From: Crossiella sp. SN42 | Lineage (GTDB): Bacteria; Actinomycetota; Actinomycetes; Mycobacteriales; Pseudonocardiaceae | Direction: 5' to 3' | DNA length: 64,000 nt | Assembly: GCF_023897065.1 (NCBI RefSeq) | Contig: NZ_JAMHIV010000017.1 | Span: forward strand, 1-64,000 | In this document: in pieces, positions 18,414 to 27,971 of the stretch | Numbering within the stretch: position 1 is the stretch's first letter | Layout of the letters: every line of letters starts with the position of its first letter | Program-made: the position numbers and the translations under genes | Notes under the pieces: model-generated | Seen by the model: the letters and a program-made list of their open reading frames with translations, nothing else | The model's database searches: none | What the model was told of the DNA's origin: nothing

Positions 18414-19073
18414 ATGCGCACAGCCCTGCTCGCGCTCGCCGCCGCCCTAGCCCTCACCCCGGTCACCCCCGCCCTGGCCGCTCAAGCCGCCCCGCCAACC
18501 GCCGCCCAGCTCAAAGCCGCCGTGGCCGCCTGCACCAAGCAGGTCTCCAACGGCAAGTACGCCCACGACGCCGGGGGAGCGCGGACCGTGCCGGTCTGTG
18601 CCACCCGCAAGGCCGTGCACTGGCGGGCCGACCTGGACATCGACTGCGACGGGCAGCGCACCGCCAAGTGCAATGCCAGCACCGATCCCTACTGGCAGAA
18701 CGCGACCGCCTTCAATCAGTCCGACGGCAGGCCGCTCAACGCCGAGACGCTGCCCTTCATCGTGGTGCCGCTGGCCAGTCCGACCTGGAACTACCGCGAC
18801 TCCGGGATCACCGGGGGCACGGTGGCGGTCGCGGTGTACAAGGACAAGGTGGTCTACGGGGTGGTGGGGGACCTCGGGCCGAAGGCGATCATCGGTGAGG
18901 CCTCCTACGGCATGGCGCGGCAGCTCGGCATCAACCCGCATCCGAGCACCGGGGGCGTGAGTGGGGCCGTGGTCGACTTCGTGGTGTTCCCCGGGGTGAA
19001 GGCCAGTCCGATCGAGCACAACGCGACCGCGGTCCGCCTCGGGCAGCAGGCCGCGACCGCGTTGGTCAGCTGA
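18414..19073 (+). CDS. Secreted chitosanase, glycoside hydrolase family 75
   Basis: A 219-residue enzyme with a Sec signal peptide (about 1-23) that hydrolyses chitosan outside the cell. The GH75 core is seen in DLDIDCDG (73-80), LPFIVVPL, YGVVGDLGP and IIGEASYGMA; Asp153 and Glu162 sit nine residues apart like the catalytic pair reported for fungal GH75 chitosanases. GGAGG lies 7 nt before the ATG, and a CTTCAG-g-CTGAAG dyad (18365-18377) is in the leader. Its product range would feed the amino-sugar importer 10 kb upstream, but no dre site is visible here. It converges on the XPB gene with an 8-bp overlap. Confidence 0.9.
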   Translation: MRTALLALAAALALTPVTPALAAQAAPPTAAQLKAAVAACTKQVSNGKYAHDAGGARTVPVCATRKAVHWRADLDIDCDGQRTAKCNASTDPYWQNATAFNQSDGRPLNAETLPFIVVPLASPTWNYRDSGITGGTVAVAVYKDKVVYGVVGDLGPKAIIGEASYGMARQLGINPHPSTGGVSGAVVDFVVFPGVKASPIEHNATAVRLGQQAATALVS

Positions 19074-20727
19074 TCTCCGGTAGTGCCGGGCCGAGCAGGT
19101 CGTCCGCGTCCACGATCCGGTACGCGTACCCCTGCTCGGCCAGGAACCGCTGCCGGTGCGCCGCGTAGTCGGTGTCCAGGCTGTCCCTGGCCACCACCGA
19201 GTAGAAGTGCGCCTGGCGACCATCTCCCTTGGGGCGCAACAACCTGCCCAGTCGCTGGGCCTCTTCCTGGCGGGAGCCGAAGGTGCCGGAGACCTGCACC
19301 GCGACCGAGGCCTCGGGCAGGTCGATGGAGAAGTTGGCCACCTTGGACACGACCAGGGTGCGGATCTCGCCCTTGCGGAAGGCGTCGAAGAGGGCCTCGC
19401 GCTCCTTGTTCCTGGTGGAGCCCTGGATGACCGGGGCGTTGAGGGCCTCGCCGAGCTCGTCGAGCTGGTCCAGGTAGGCGCCGATGACCAGGGTGGGCTC
19501 GTCCGGGTGGCGGTCCAGGATGGCGCGGACCACCGGGGCCTTGGTGCGGGCGGTGGAGCACATCTTGTAGCGCTCCTCCGGCTCGGCGGTGGCGTACTGG
19601 AGGCGCTCGTTCTCGGTCATGGTGACCCGGACCTCGACGCACTCCGCGGGCGCGATCCAGCCCTGCGCCTCGATGTCCCGCCACGGCGCGTCGTAGCGCT
19701 TCGGGCCGATCAGGGAGAACACGTCGCCCTCCCGGCCGTCCTCGCGGACCAGGGTCGCGGTCAGGCCGAGGCGGCGGCGGGACTGCAGGTCGGCGGTCAT
19801 CCGGAACACCGGGGCCGGCAGCAGGTGCACCTCGTCGTAGACGATCAGGCCCCAGTCCCTGGAGTCGAACAGCTCCAGGTGCCGGTACTCGCCCTTGGTC
19901 TTGCGGGTGATCACCTGGTAGGTGGCGATGGTGACCGGGCGGACCTCCTTGCGCTCGCCCGAGTACTCGCCGATCTCGTCCTCGGTCAGCGAGGTGCGCG
20001 CGACCAGCTCCCGCTTCCACTGCCGACCGGCCACCGTGTTGGTGACCAGGATCAGCGTGGTCGCCTGTGCCTGCGCCATCGCGGCCGCGCCGACCAGCGT
20101 CTTGCCCGCGCCGCAGGGCAGCACGATCACGCCGGAGCCGCCCGCCCAGAACGCCTGCGCGGCGTGCCGCTGGTAGTCGCGCAGGGTCCAGCCGTTCTCG
20201 GCCAGCGCGATCGGGTGCGCCTCGCCGTCGACGTAGCCGGCCAGGTCCTCGGCCGGCCAGCCCGCCTTGAGCAGCAGCTGCTTGAGGTGGCCGCGCTGGC
20301 TGGGGTGCACCACCACGGTGTCCGGGTCCAGCCGGTCGCCCAGCATCGGCGCGATCTTCTTGTTGCGCAGCACCTCCTCCAGCACGGCCCGGTCCACAGT
20401 GGACATGACGAGGCCGTGCACGGGGTGGTTGGCCAGCTGTAGCCGGCCGAAGCGGCCCATGGTGTCCACCACGTCCACCAGCAGCGGCTGCGGCACCGAG
20501 TAGCGCGAGTAGCGGACCAGCGCGTCCACCACCTGCTCGGCGTCGTGCCCGGCGGCGCGCGCGTTCCACAGCGCCAGCGGGGTCACCCGGTAGGTGTGCA
20601 CGTGCTCGGGCGCGCGCTCCAGCTCGGCGAACGGCGCGATCGCGATGCGTGCCTCGTCGGCCAGCTCGTGGTCGACCTCTAGCAGCAGGGTCTTGTCGGA
20701 CTGGACGATGAGGGGTCCGTCGGTCAC
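19066..20727 (-). CDS. DNA repair helicase XPB (bacterial type)
   Basis: A 553-residue superfamily 2 helicase. An N-terminal helicase_C_3-like domain (about 1-120) and damage-recognition-like region precede the motor: DYQRHAAQAF (Q-motif side), Walker A LPCGAGKT (203-210), DEVH box (298-301), the TAT motif and RED residues in GLTATLVREDGRE (321-333), and motif VI QRLGRLLRP near 490. Bacterial XPB unwinds DNA 3' to 5' and is thought to act in repair. In M. tuberculosis its neighbour is the helicase_C_3 protein, which here lies 15 kb away (34198-36453) with transport and signalling genes between. GTG start with AGGAG upstream. Confidence 0.95.
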   Translation of the reverse strand: MTDGPLIVQSDKTLLLEVDHELADEARIAIAPFAELERAPEHVHTYRVTPLALWNARAAGHDAEQVVDALVRYSRYSVPQPLLVDVVDTMGRFGRLQLANHPVHGLVMSTVDRAVLEEVLRNKKIAPMLGDRLDPDTVVVHPSQRGHLKQLLLKAGWPAEDLAGYVDGEAHPIALAENGWTLRDYQRHAAQAFWAGGSGVIVLPCGAGKTLVGAAAMAQAQATTLILVTNTVAGRQWKRELVARTSLTEDEIGEYSGERKEVRPVTIATYQVITRKTKGEYRHLELFDSRDWGLIVYDEVHLLPAPVFRMTADLQSRRRLGLTATLVREDGREGDVFSLIGPKRYDAPWRDIEAQGWIAPAECVEVRVTMTENERLQYATAEPEERYKMCSTARTKAPVVRAILDRHPDEPTLVIGAYLDQLDELGEALNAPVIQGSTRNKEREALFDAFRKGEIRTLVVSKVANFSIDLPEASVAVQVSGTFGSRQEEAQRLGRLLRPKGDGRQAHFYSVVARDSLDTDYAAHRQRFLAEQGYAYRIVDADDLLGPALPEIS

Positions 20728-20875
20728 GGGGTATCGGGCTCCTGGGCCTGGTGGCGGTTTCCTGGCCTTCCAGGGTAGTGACCCCGGAAGTCAAGTTCGT
20801 TCGGGCAGGTCGTACGGGTGCGCTTCAGAGAACTTCCGACACTTCTTCGCGTTCGGCGGTAGTGGTATAGGGCGC

Positions 20876-20975
20876 TGATGTGCTGGAATGCTGCCCGTTC
20901 CGCCCAGCACATCACTGGGTAAATGGAACGCGCTTCCACCCATGCAACTTCCCTCCATGGAGGAAGGACCCCCGA
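20876..20975 (+). promoter_or_regulatory. Structured 5' leader of the tct operon
   Basis: A TATAGG hexamer (20866-20871) predicts a start near 20877. The 99-nt leader can fold into three hairpins: TGATGTGCTG/CAGCACATCA (20876-20885 with 20905-20914), TGGAA-cgcgc-TTCCA inside GGGT/ACCC (about 20917-20942), and the perfect palindrome CCTCCATGGAGG (20952-20963), which buries the GGAGGAAGGA ribosome-binding site. This is the layout of a translational regulator; no known riboswitch class was recognised. Confidence 0.5.
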
Positions 20976-21971
20976 ATGCTTCGCCAGATTCCGCGACGGC
21001 GGTTAATCGCCGCCGGTGTCGTGACCACGGTCGCCACCCTGCTCGCCGGATGTACCGGGGGCACCAGTGGCGGGGCGAACCAGCCGGTCACGGGGCTGCG
21101 CCTGATGGCGCCGGCCAAGCCGGGCGGTGGCTGGCACCAGTCCGCGCAGGCCATGCAGGACGTGCTGCTCAAGGAGAAGCTGGCCACCGGCGCGCAGGTG
21201 TTCAACGTGGAGGGCGCGGGCGGGGTCACCGGCCTCAAGCAGATGGCCGGCGAGAAGGACGACAAGCTGCTGATGATCATGGGTCAGGTCATGGTCGGCG
21301 GCATTCTGAACGCGAAGTCGGACAAAACGCTCAAGGACACCACGCCGATCGCCAAGCTCACCGGCGAGGCGCTGGTCATCGTGGTGCCGGCCGCCCAGAC
21401 CGAGATCAACCTGCAGGACTTCCTGACCACCTGGAAGCAGGACCCCAAGGGCACCGTGATCACCGGCGGCTCGGCGGGCGGCGCGGACCAGATCCTGGCC
21501 GGACTGGTCGCCGACGAGGTCGGCATCGACCCCGGTCAGGTGAACTACGTGGCCAACTCCGGTGGTGGCGAGGCGGTGGCCAAGCTGCTCTCCGGCGAGG
21601 TCAAGGCGGGTATCTCCGGGGTGTCGGAGTTCTCCGAGCACGTCAAGTCCGGCAAGCTGCGCGCGATCGCGGTCAGCGGTGACAAGCGCTCCACGCTGCT
21701 GCCCGACACCAAGACGCTCAAGGAGCAGGGCGTGCCCATCTCCTACCTGAACTGGCGCGGCGTGGTGGCCCGCCCCGGCCTGTCCGATGGCGCCAAGCAG
21801 ACCCTGGTCGACATGGTCACCAAGATGCGCAACAGCGAGGCGTGGAAGCAGACGCTGAAGGCCAAGGACTGGGAGGACGCCTGGGCCACCGGCGCGGACT
21901 TCGCCAAGTTCATCGACGAGGACGAGGCACGGGTGAAGAAGATGCTCGCCGAAATCGGCGGGATCAAGTGA
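20976..21971 (+). CDS. tctC: Tripartite tricarboxylate transporter substrate-binding protein (copy 1)
   Basis: A 331-residue Bug/TctC-family binding lipoprotein: twin-arginine-like basic start MLRQIPRRR, lipobox LLAGC with Cys26, then LMAPAKPGGGWHQ, VEGAGGVTGLKQMA, GKLRAIAVSGDKR and the C-terminal SYLNWRGVVARPGLS. It captures a carboxylate outside the membrane for the TctAB channel; the actual substrate is unknown. It is the first gene of a five-gene tct cluster and overlaps tctB by four bases. The leader upstream is strongly structured. It is closely similar to the second binding protein at 24081. Confidence 0.92.
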   Translation: MLRQIPRRRLIAAGVVTTVATLLAGCTGGTSGGANQPVTGLRLMAPAKPGGGWHQSAQAMQDVLLKEKLATGAQVFNVEGAGGVTGLKQMAGEKDDKLLMIMGQVMVGGILNAKSDKTLKDTTPIAKLTGEALVIVVPAAQTEINLQDFLTTWKQDPKGTVITGGSAGGADQILAGLVADEVGIDPGQVNYVANSGGGEAVAKLLSGEVKAGISGVSEFSEHVKSGKLRAIAVSGDKRSTLLPDTKTLKEQGVPISYLNWRGVVARPGLSDGAKQTLVDMVTKMRNSEAWKQTLKAKDWEDAWATGADFAKFIDEDEARVKKMLAEIGGIK

Positions 21972-22510
21972 CCACCAGCACCGACCACAGCTCGGCACTC
22001 GGCCGTCCCGGAAACCGGGGCGGCCGAGCCCGCGTCAGCGGTGAGCTGCTGCTGACCGCACTGCTCGGCGGCCTGGGCGTCTACGTCCTGGTCGAGACTC
22101 CGACGATCATGGTCCCGCCGGCCGCCGCGGTGGCCGGGCCCCGGCTGTTCCCCTACCTCATCGGCGGCCTGCTGGTCGGGGTCGCGGTGCTGCTCACCGT
22201 GCAGGTGCTGCGCGGCCAGGCCGCCCCGCCGGAGGAGGGCGAGGACATCGACCTCAGCCAGCGCAGTGACAAGCGCGCGGTGCTGCTGCTGGTCGGGCTC
22301 TTCGCCGGGCACGCGGTGCTGATCGAGCCGATCGGCTGGCCGCTGGCCGCCGCGCTGCTGTTCGCGGGCACCGCGGTGATCCTGGGCGCCCGCCGCTGGT
22401 GGGTGATCGTGGTCAGCGCGCTGGCCCTGGCCCTGGCGCTGTGGGCGGTGTTCGTCTTCGGCCTCGGCGCCTACCTGCCCGGCGGCCCGTTGCAGGGCCT
22501 GCTCGGGTGA
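21968..22510 (+). CDS. tctB: Tripartite tricarboxylate transporter small subunit
   Basis: A 180-residue membrane protein with four predicted helices, as expected for TctB, the small subunit that pairs with TctA. The first helix (about 25-45) follows a short hydrophilic N-terminus, and E-D-I-D-L-S-Q-R marks the central cytoplasmic loop. GTG overlaps the tctC stop and its TGA overlaps the tctA start. It is the only tctB in the cluster, although there are two tctC and two tctA genes. Confidence 0.9.
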   Translation: MTTSTDHSSALGRPGNRGGRARVSGELLLTALLGGLGVYVLVETPTIMVPPAAAVAGPRLFPYLIGGLLVGVAVLLTVQVLRGQAAPPEEGEDIDLSQRSDKRAVLLLVGLFAGHAVLIEPIGWPLAAALLFAGTAVILGARRWWVIVVSALALALALWAVFVFGLGAYLPGGPLQGLLG

Positions 22511-24021
22511 GCGCGCTGCTCCAGGGCTTCGAGAGCGCCCTGGCCGTGGAGAACCTGCTGTTCGCGCTGCTCGGCGTGCTGCTGGGCACGCTGGTCGGGG
22601 TGCTGCCCGGGATCGGCCCGGCGATGACGGTGGCCCTGCTGCTGCCGATCACCTACCTGGTGCCGCCGGCCGCCGCGCTGATCATGTTCGCCGGCATCTA
22701 CTACGGCGGCATGTACGGCGGCTCCACCACCTCGATCCTGCTCAACACCCCCGGTGAGTCCGCCTCGATCATCACCGCCCTGGAGGGCAACAAGATGGCC
22801 AGGGCGGGCCGGGGCGCGCAGGCGCTGGCCACCGCGGCCATCGGCTCCTTCGTCGCGGGCACCATCGGCACCCTGCTGCTGTCCCTGCTCGCCCCGCAGA
22901 TCGCGGAGTGGGCCATCAAGCTCACCTCGGCGGACTACTTCGCGCTGACCGTGCTGGCCTTCTGCACCGTCTCGGCGATGCTGGGCGCCTCGCCGCTGCG
23001 CGGGGTGGCCGCGCTCGCGCTCGGGCTGTTCCTCGGGCTGATCGGCACCGAGTCGCAGACCGGGCAGAGCCGGTTCGACTTCGGCGTGGACGAGCTCTCC
23101 CGCGGGGTGCCGGTGGTGGTGGCCGCGGTCGGCCTGTTCGCCGTCGGCGAGGCGCTGTACGTGGCCTCCAGGATGCGGCACGGGGTGCCGCAGCTGATCC
23201 CGGTGAACAAGGTCTGGTGGCTGCCCAGGGAGGACCTGAAGCGGTCCTGGCGGCCCTGGCTGCGCGGCACCCTGATCGGCTTCCCGATCGGCGCGGTGCC
23301 GGCCGGCGGGGCGGACGTGACCACGTTCCTGTCCTACGCGGTGGAGAAGAAGCTGACCAAGCGGCCGGAGGAGTTCGGCAAGGGCGCGATCGAGGGCGTG
23401 GCCGGGCCGGAGGCGGCCAACAACGCGGCCGCGGCCGGGGTGCTGGTCCCGCTGCTCACCCTCGGCCTGCCCACCTCGGCCACCGCGGCGATCATGCTGG
23501 CCGCGTTCACCAGCTACAACATCCAGCCCGGCCCGCTGCTGTTCGAGACCGAGCCGGTGCTGGTGTGGACGCTGATCGCCTCGCTGTACGTGGGCAACGT
23601 GCTGCTGCTGGTGCTGAACCTGCCGCTGGCCGGGCTCTGGGTGAAGATCTTGCGAGTTCCCCGGCCGTACCTGTACGCGGGCATCCTGCTCTGCGCCTCG
23701 CTGGGCGCCTACGCGGCCAGCAGCGCCTGGCAGGGCCTGGTCGTGCTGGCCGGCATCGGGCTGCTCGGCTTCGTCATGCGGCGCTACGGCTGGCCGGTGG
23801 CGCCGGCCATCCTCGGGTTGATCCTCGGTCCGGTGGCCGAGACCAACCTGCGCAAGGCGCTGCAGATCAGCCAGGGCGAGGTGGGCGCGCTGGTGCACAC
23901 CCCGTTCTCCATCGTGGTGCTCGGCGCGGCCGTCCTCGCGGTGGGGGTGCCCCTGGTACTCCGGACCCGGGCAGCGGTGCGGAACAGAGCCAAACTGCGG
24001 GAACCCACATCAGTATCTTGA
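22507..24021 (+). CDS. tctA: Tripartite tricarboxylate transporter large subunit (copy 1)
   Basis: A 504-residue integral membrane protein with about 11-12 helices. The two TctA signatures are intact: [17 protein letters not shown] (about 32-48) with [18 protein letters not shown] (66-83), and in the second half [15 protein letters not shown] with [14 protein letters not shown]. It is the channel of a secondary carboxylate transporter. GTG overlaps the tctB stop by four bases. It is strongly similar to the second copy at 25116 along its full length. Confidence 0.95.
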   Translation: MSALLQGFESALAVENLLFALLGVLLGTLVGVLPGIGPAMTVALLLPITYLVPPAAALIMFAGIYYGGMYGGSTTSILLNTPGESASIITALEGNKMARAGRGAQALATAAIGSFVAGTIGTLLLSLLAPQIAEWAIKLTSADYFALTVLAFCTVSAMLGASPLRGVAALALGLFLGLIGTESQTGQSRFDFGVDELSRGVPVVVAAVGLFAVGEALYVASRMRHGVPQLIPVNKVWWLPREDLKRSWRPWLRGTLIGFPIGAVPAGGADVTTFLSYAVEKKLTKRPEEFGKGAIEGVAGPEAANNAAAAGVLVPLLTLGLPTSATAAIMLAAFTSYNIQPGPLLFETEPVLVWTLIASLYVGNVLLLVLNLPLAGLWVKILRVPRPYLYAGILLCASLGAYAASSAWQGLVVLAGIGLLGFVMRRYGWPVAPAILGLILGPVAETNLRKALQISQGEVGALVHTPFSIVVLGAAVLAVGVPLVLRTRAAVRNRAKLREPTSVS

Positions 24022-24080
24022 AAGTTGGTTCTTTTCCAACGTCCTATCGTGCAATCGCTGGTTGTGGTTGGTTGCTCGCC

Positions 24081-25067
24081 ATGCGTGTTCAACGAGGAAT
24101 GATGGCGGCCGGCGCCCTGCTGATGGCCGCCGCACTGGTGGCCGGGTGCGGAAACGGCGGCAACGCGGCGCCCGGTGCGCCGATGGAGGGCTTGCGCCTG
24201 ATGGTGCCCGCCAAGGCCGGTGGTGGCTGGCACCAGACCGCGGAGGCGGTGCGCAACGTGCTGCAACGCGACAACCTGGCCACCGGGACCGAGGTGTTCA
24301 ACGTGGCCGGGGCCAACGGCATCACCGGGCTGAACCAGCTGACCGGTGAGCGCAACGAGAAGGTGCTCATGGTCATGGGCAAGGTCATGGTGGCCAGCGT
24401 GATCAACTCCAAGTCCAGCAAGACGCTCAAGAACACCACCCCGCTGGCCCGGCTGACCAGCGAGAGCATGGCGCTGGTGGTGCCGGCCAAGTCCCCGTAC
24501 ACCAACCTGCAGGACTTCCTGACCGGCTGGAAGCAGGACGCCAAGGGCACCGTGGTCACCGGTGGCGTGGTGGCCGACGTGGACCACATCCTGTCCGGGC
24601 TGATCGCCGACGAGGTCGGCATCGACCCCAAGGTGGTCAACTTCCTGCCGAACCAGGGCGGTGGCGGCGAGTCGGTGGCCAAGCTGCTCTCCGGCGAGGC
24701 GAAGGCGGGCATCTCCGGTGTCTCCGAATACGCCGAACAGGTGAAAGCCGGAAACCTGCGCGCCCTCGCGGTGTCCGGCGACAAGCGGTCAAAGCTGCTG
24801 CCTGAGGTTAAAACGTTGAAGGAGCAAGGGGTGCCGATCTCCTACGTCAACTGGCGTGGCGTGGTCGGCACGCCGGACCTGGCCGGCAGCGCCAAGACCG
24901 ACCTGGTGAACATGTTCACCAAGCTGAAGGACAGCCAGGCCTGGCAGCAGATGCTGCGGGACAAGGACTGGGAAGACGCTTTCCTGGCCGGCCCGGACTT
25001 CGACAGCTACATCGAGTCGGAGAGCGCGGCGGCGAAGAAGGTGCTCACCGAGATCGGCCTGGCATAG
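24081..25067 (+). CDS. tctC: Tripartite tricarboxylate transporter substrate-binding protein (copy 2)
   Basis: A 328-residue paralogue of the first TctC. Lipobox ALVAGC gives Cys23; the mature part repeats LMVPAKAGGGWHQTAEA, GITGLNQLTGERNEK and SYVNWRGVVGTPDLA. Its 59-bp gap from tctA contains a small GTTGG/CCAAC hairpin (24024-24040). ATG at 24081 keeps a basic N-terminus; ATGs at 24099 and 24102 with GAGG just upstream are alternatives. Differences in the ligand region (for example V-V-A-D-V-D where copy 1 has S-A-G-G-A-D) suggest it may bind a different compound. Confidence 0.9.
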   Translation: MRVQRGMMAAGALLMAAALVAGCGNGGNAAPGAPMEGLRLMVPAKAGGGWHQTAEAVRNVLQRDNLATGTEVFNVAGANGITGLNQLTGERNEKVLMVMGKVMVASVINSKSSKTLKNTTPLARLTSESMALVVPAKSPYTNLQDFLTGWKQDAKGTVVTGGVVADVDHILSGLIADEVGIDPKVVNFLPNQGGGGESVAKLLSGEAKAGISGVSEYAEQVKAGNLRALAVSGDKRSKLLPEVKTLKEQGVPISYVNWRGVVGTPDLAGSAKTDLVNMFTKLKDSQAWQQMLRDKDWEDAFLAGPDFDSYIESESAAAKKVLTEIGLA

Positions 25068-25115
25068 CCACCCAAAACCTGGCAACACACGCACACGCAC
25101 GGCAGAGGCGGGGAA

Positions 25116-26624
25116 TTGAGCACGTTCGACTACGTCATGCAGGGGTTCGCGGCCGCGGTCACCGTGGAGAACCTGCTGTTCGCCCTGGGGGGCGTGCTAC
25201 TGGGGACGCTGGTCGGGGTGTTGCCGGGCATCGGCCCGGCGATGACCGTCGCCCTGCTGCTGCCGATCACCTACTCGGTGCCGCCCGCGGCCGCGCTGAT
25301 CATGTTCGCCGGGGTGCTCTACGGCGGGATGTACGGCGGTTCCACCACCTCCATCCTGCTCAACACCCCTGGCGAGTCGGCGTCGGTGATCACCGCGCTG
25401 GAGGGCAACAAGATGGCCCGGGCGGGCCGGGGGGCACAGGCGCTGGCCACTGCCGCCCTCGGCTCGTTCGTGGCCGGCACCATCGGCACCGTGCTGCTGG
25501 CCCTGCTGGCCCCGCAGGTCGCGGACTGGGCGGTGCACCTGACCTCGGCGGACTACTTCGCGCTGACCGTGCTGGCCTTCTGCACGGTGGCCACCATGCT
25601 CGGCGGCAGCGCGATCCGCGGTTTCGCCAGCCTGGCCCTCGGGCTGGTGCTCGGACTGGTCGGCCTGGACCCGATGTCCAGCCAGGAGCGCTTCACCCTC
25701 GGCATCGGCGAACTGGTCAACGGCGTCGACCTGGTGATCGCCGCGGTCGGCCTGTTCGCCGTCGGGGAGGCCCTCTACACCGCCGCCAGGCTGCGCCACG
25801 GGGCGCCGGAGGTGATCCCGGTCAACCGGGTCTGGTGGCTGCCCAAGGAGGATCTGAAGCGGTCCTGGAAGCCCTGGCTGCGCGGCGCGGCGCTGGGCTT
25901 CCCGCTCGGCGCGGTGCCCGCGGGCGGCCCGGTGATCTCCACCTTCCTGTCCTACGCGGTGGAGAAGAAGCTGGCGAAGAAGCCGGAGGAGTTCGGCAAG
26001 GGCGCGATCGAGGGCGTGGCCGGGCCGGAGGCGGCGAACAACGCGGGCGCGGCCGGCATGCTGGTCCCGCTGCTCACCCTGGGCCTGCCCACCTCGGCCA
26101 CCGCCGCGGTGATGCTGGCCGCCTTCGGCAGCTACAGCATCGAGCCGGGCCCGCTGCTGTTCCAGAGCCAGCCGCTGCTGGTCTGGACGCTGATCGCCTC
26201 GCTGTACCTGGGCAACGTGATGCTTCTTGTCCTGAACCTGCCACTGGTCGGCATCTGGGTGAAGATCCTGCGCATCCCGAGGCCGTACCTGTACGCGGGC
26301 ATCCTGGTCTGCGCCTCGCTCGGGGCCTACGCGGGCAGCCAGCAGTACTCGGGGCTGCTGGTGCTGCTGGCCCTCGGCGTGCTGGGGCTGGCCATGCGGC
26401 GCTACGGCTGGCCGGTGCTGCCGGCGATCCTCGGGCTGGTGCTCGGGCCGATCGCGGAGGAGAACCTGCGCAAGGCGTTGCAGGTCAGCCAGGGTGATCC
26501 GGCCACGCTGCTGGCCAGCCCGTTCGCCAAGATCGTGCTCGGGCTGGCCCTGCTGAGCATGCTGTCCCCGCTGCTGCTGCGCGGCCTCAGGGCGCTGCGC
26601 GCCCGGCCGGTCACGACTAGTTGA
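25116..26624 (+). CDS. tctA: Tripartite tricarboxylate transporter large subunit (copy 2)
   Basis: A 502-residue TctA with the same signatures as copy 1 ([59 protein letters not shown]). It starts at a TTG (25116) with GGCGGGGA upstream, the only TTG start chosen in this window. No tctB lies with it, so it must use the shared TctB of copy 1 or work without one. The extreme likeness to copy 1 points to tandem duplication of tctC and tctA. Its 3' end overlaps the convergent binding-protein gene by 8 bp. Confidence 0.93.
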   Translation: MSTFDYVMQGFAAAVTVENLLFALGGVLLGTLVGVLPGIGPAMTVALLLPITYSVPPAAALIMFAGVLYGGMYGGSTTSILLNTPGESASVITALEGNKMARAGRGAQALATAALGSFVAGTIGTVLLALLAPQVADWAVHLTSADYFALTVLAFCTVATMLGGSAIRGFASLALGLVLGLVGLDPMSSQERFTLGIGELVNGVDLVIAAVGLFAVGEALYTAARLRHGAPEVIPVNRVWWLPKEDLKRSWKPWLRGAALGFPLGAVPAGGPVISTFLSYAVEKKLAKKPEEFGKGAIEGVAGPEAANNAGAAGMLVPLLTLGLPTSATAAVMLAAFGSYSIEPGPLLFQSQPLLVWTLIASLYLGNVMLLVLNLPLVGIWVKILRIPRPYLYAGILVCASLGAYAGSQQYSGLLVLLALGVLGLAMRRYGWPVLPAILGLVLGPIAEENLRKALQVSQGDPATLLASPFAKIVLGLALLSMLSPLLLRGLRALRARPVTTS

Positions 26625-27600
26625 CCGGCGCTGACGGCGGCAGCAGCTGGAGCACGTCCAGGCGGGTGTTGAGCAGCTTGTTGCTCTCCATCATGTCCGC
26701 CACCCGCTGCAGCCGGACCGGGTTGATCGACACCGGGAAGGTGCCCACCGCCACCAGGGCCGCGGTCTGCGGGTCCAGGGTGGCGTACTTGATCAGCACT
26801 TCCTGCACCTTGAGGTGGTTGGTGCCGAGCAGCTGGGCCTCGCTGAGCACCTGGCGGAAGGCGGCGAAGGTCTTCGGGCTCTCCTCGGCCGCGCGCCGGG
26901 TGGCCGCGTAGCCGGACATCGGGAAGTCCAGGGTGCCGCCGCGGGCGGTGTCGCTGAGCACGACCGCGCCGATCTGCTTCTGCACCCTGGTCAGGTGCGG
27001 CTCCACCATCCAGGCCGCCTCGACCTTGCCGGTGAGCAGCGCGGACTCCATCTTGCCGAACTCGACCTGCTCCAGCTTGACCTCGTTCACCCCGGCCGCC
27101 TTGAACACGGTCTTGGTGGTCAGCGCACCGATGCTGTCGGTGGAGTCCACGCCGATGGTCGGCCGGGAGTTCCCGCGGTTGAGCGCGGTGAAGGTGGAGT
27201 TCTTCAGCGTGACCAGGGCCATCGTGTTGGTGCCCGCCTGGTACGCCTCACCCTGCAACTGCAGCTCCGCGCCCTCGGCCGCGGCCTTGAAGAAGGTCAC
27301 GTGGCTGGCGAAGGCGATGTCGATGGTCCCGTTGTTCAGGGCCGCCATCGCCTCCTTCTCGGAGTTCATGCTGATCGTGTCGACGTTGAGGCCGATGGCG
27401 GAGAACTTGCCGTCCTCCTTGGCCATGAACAGCGGCGCCACGTCCACCAGCGGCAGGAAGCCGACTCGCAGGGTGGTCTTCTCCAGCACCGGCTTGGCGC
27501 CGGCGCCGCCGCCGCCGAACAGCGAGCAGCTCGCCGTGACCGCCACCATCACCGTGCTCAGCACCACTGCCACGCTGCGGCGCAGTGTCTTGTTCGCCAT
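26617..27600 (-). CDS. Orphan NMT1/SsuA-type substrate-binding lipoprotein
   Basis: A 327-residue binding protein of the nitrate/sulfonate/thiamine-precursor type. Lipobox VTASC gives Cys25, then a Gly-rich spacer and [31 protein letters not shown] and [12 protein letters not shown], all standard for this fold. No permease or ATPase gene is adjacent on either side, so its partners must be encoded elsewhere. It is divergent from cvnA across 371 bp. The ligand cannot be told from sequence alone. Confidence 0.85.
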   Translation of the reverse strand: MANKTLRRSVAVVLSTVMVAVTASCSLFGGGGAGAKPVLEKTTLRVGFLPLVDVAPLFMAKEDGKFSAIGLNVDTISMNSEKEAMAALNNGTIDIAFASHVTFFKAAAEGAELQLQGEAYQAGTNTMALVTLKNSTFTALNRGNSRPTIGVDSTDSIGALTTKTVFKAAGVNEVKLEQVEFGKMESALLTGKVEAAWMVEPHLTRVQKQIGAVVLSDTARGGTLDFPMSGYAATRRAAEESPKTFAAFRQVLSEAQLLGTNHLKVQEVLIKYATLDPQTAALVAVGTFPVSINPVRLQRVADMMESNKLLNTRLDVLQLLPPSAPVN

Positions 27601-27971
27601 CGGGAGAGCCTCTCGCCGTCCTGCTTCTAGCCGCGTGCTGCCACGGCTGACCTACATCGCGGTGCACGCGCTGTCTATGCGCAGTGTCGCAGTGTGCCGG
27701 AAGTAGATGCTAACGAGGTAGAGACCACCCACAAGCAGGACTTCAGGTAGAGCTTTGGACACGTTGCGCAATCCTGCCCTTTCGCGCCGTGGGGGATTCC
27801 CACTAGGCTCTCCGGCCTAGCCGCTGGTGGTTCAGCTCTGCCACGCGTGTGCTCGGCGCCAACCCCCCTGGCGTCCCGAGTAGGAGCTGTGCTGCAATTC
27901 GGCCCGATTCGCGAGTCCAACCTCGGTCCGGGGAGGGACCGGGACACTGCTGCTGGAAGAGGAAGCCCAGG
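27601..27971. other. Divergent intergenic region before cvnA
   Basis: This 371-bp stretch separates the orphan binding-protein gene (leftward) and cvnA (rightward) and should hold both promoters. I could not assign -35/-10 pairs with confidence. A CGGTCC-N6-GGACCG hairpin lies at 27924-27941, about 30 bp before the cvnA start. No gene is visible in it. Confidence 0.5.
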
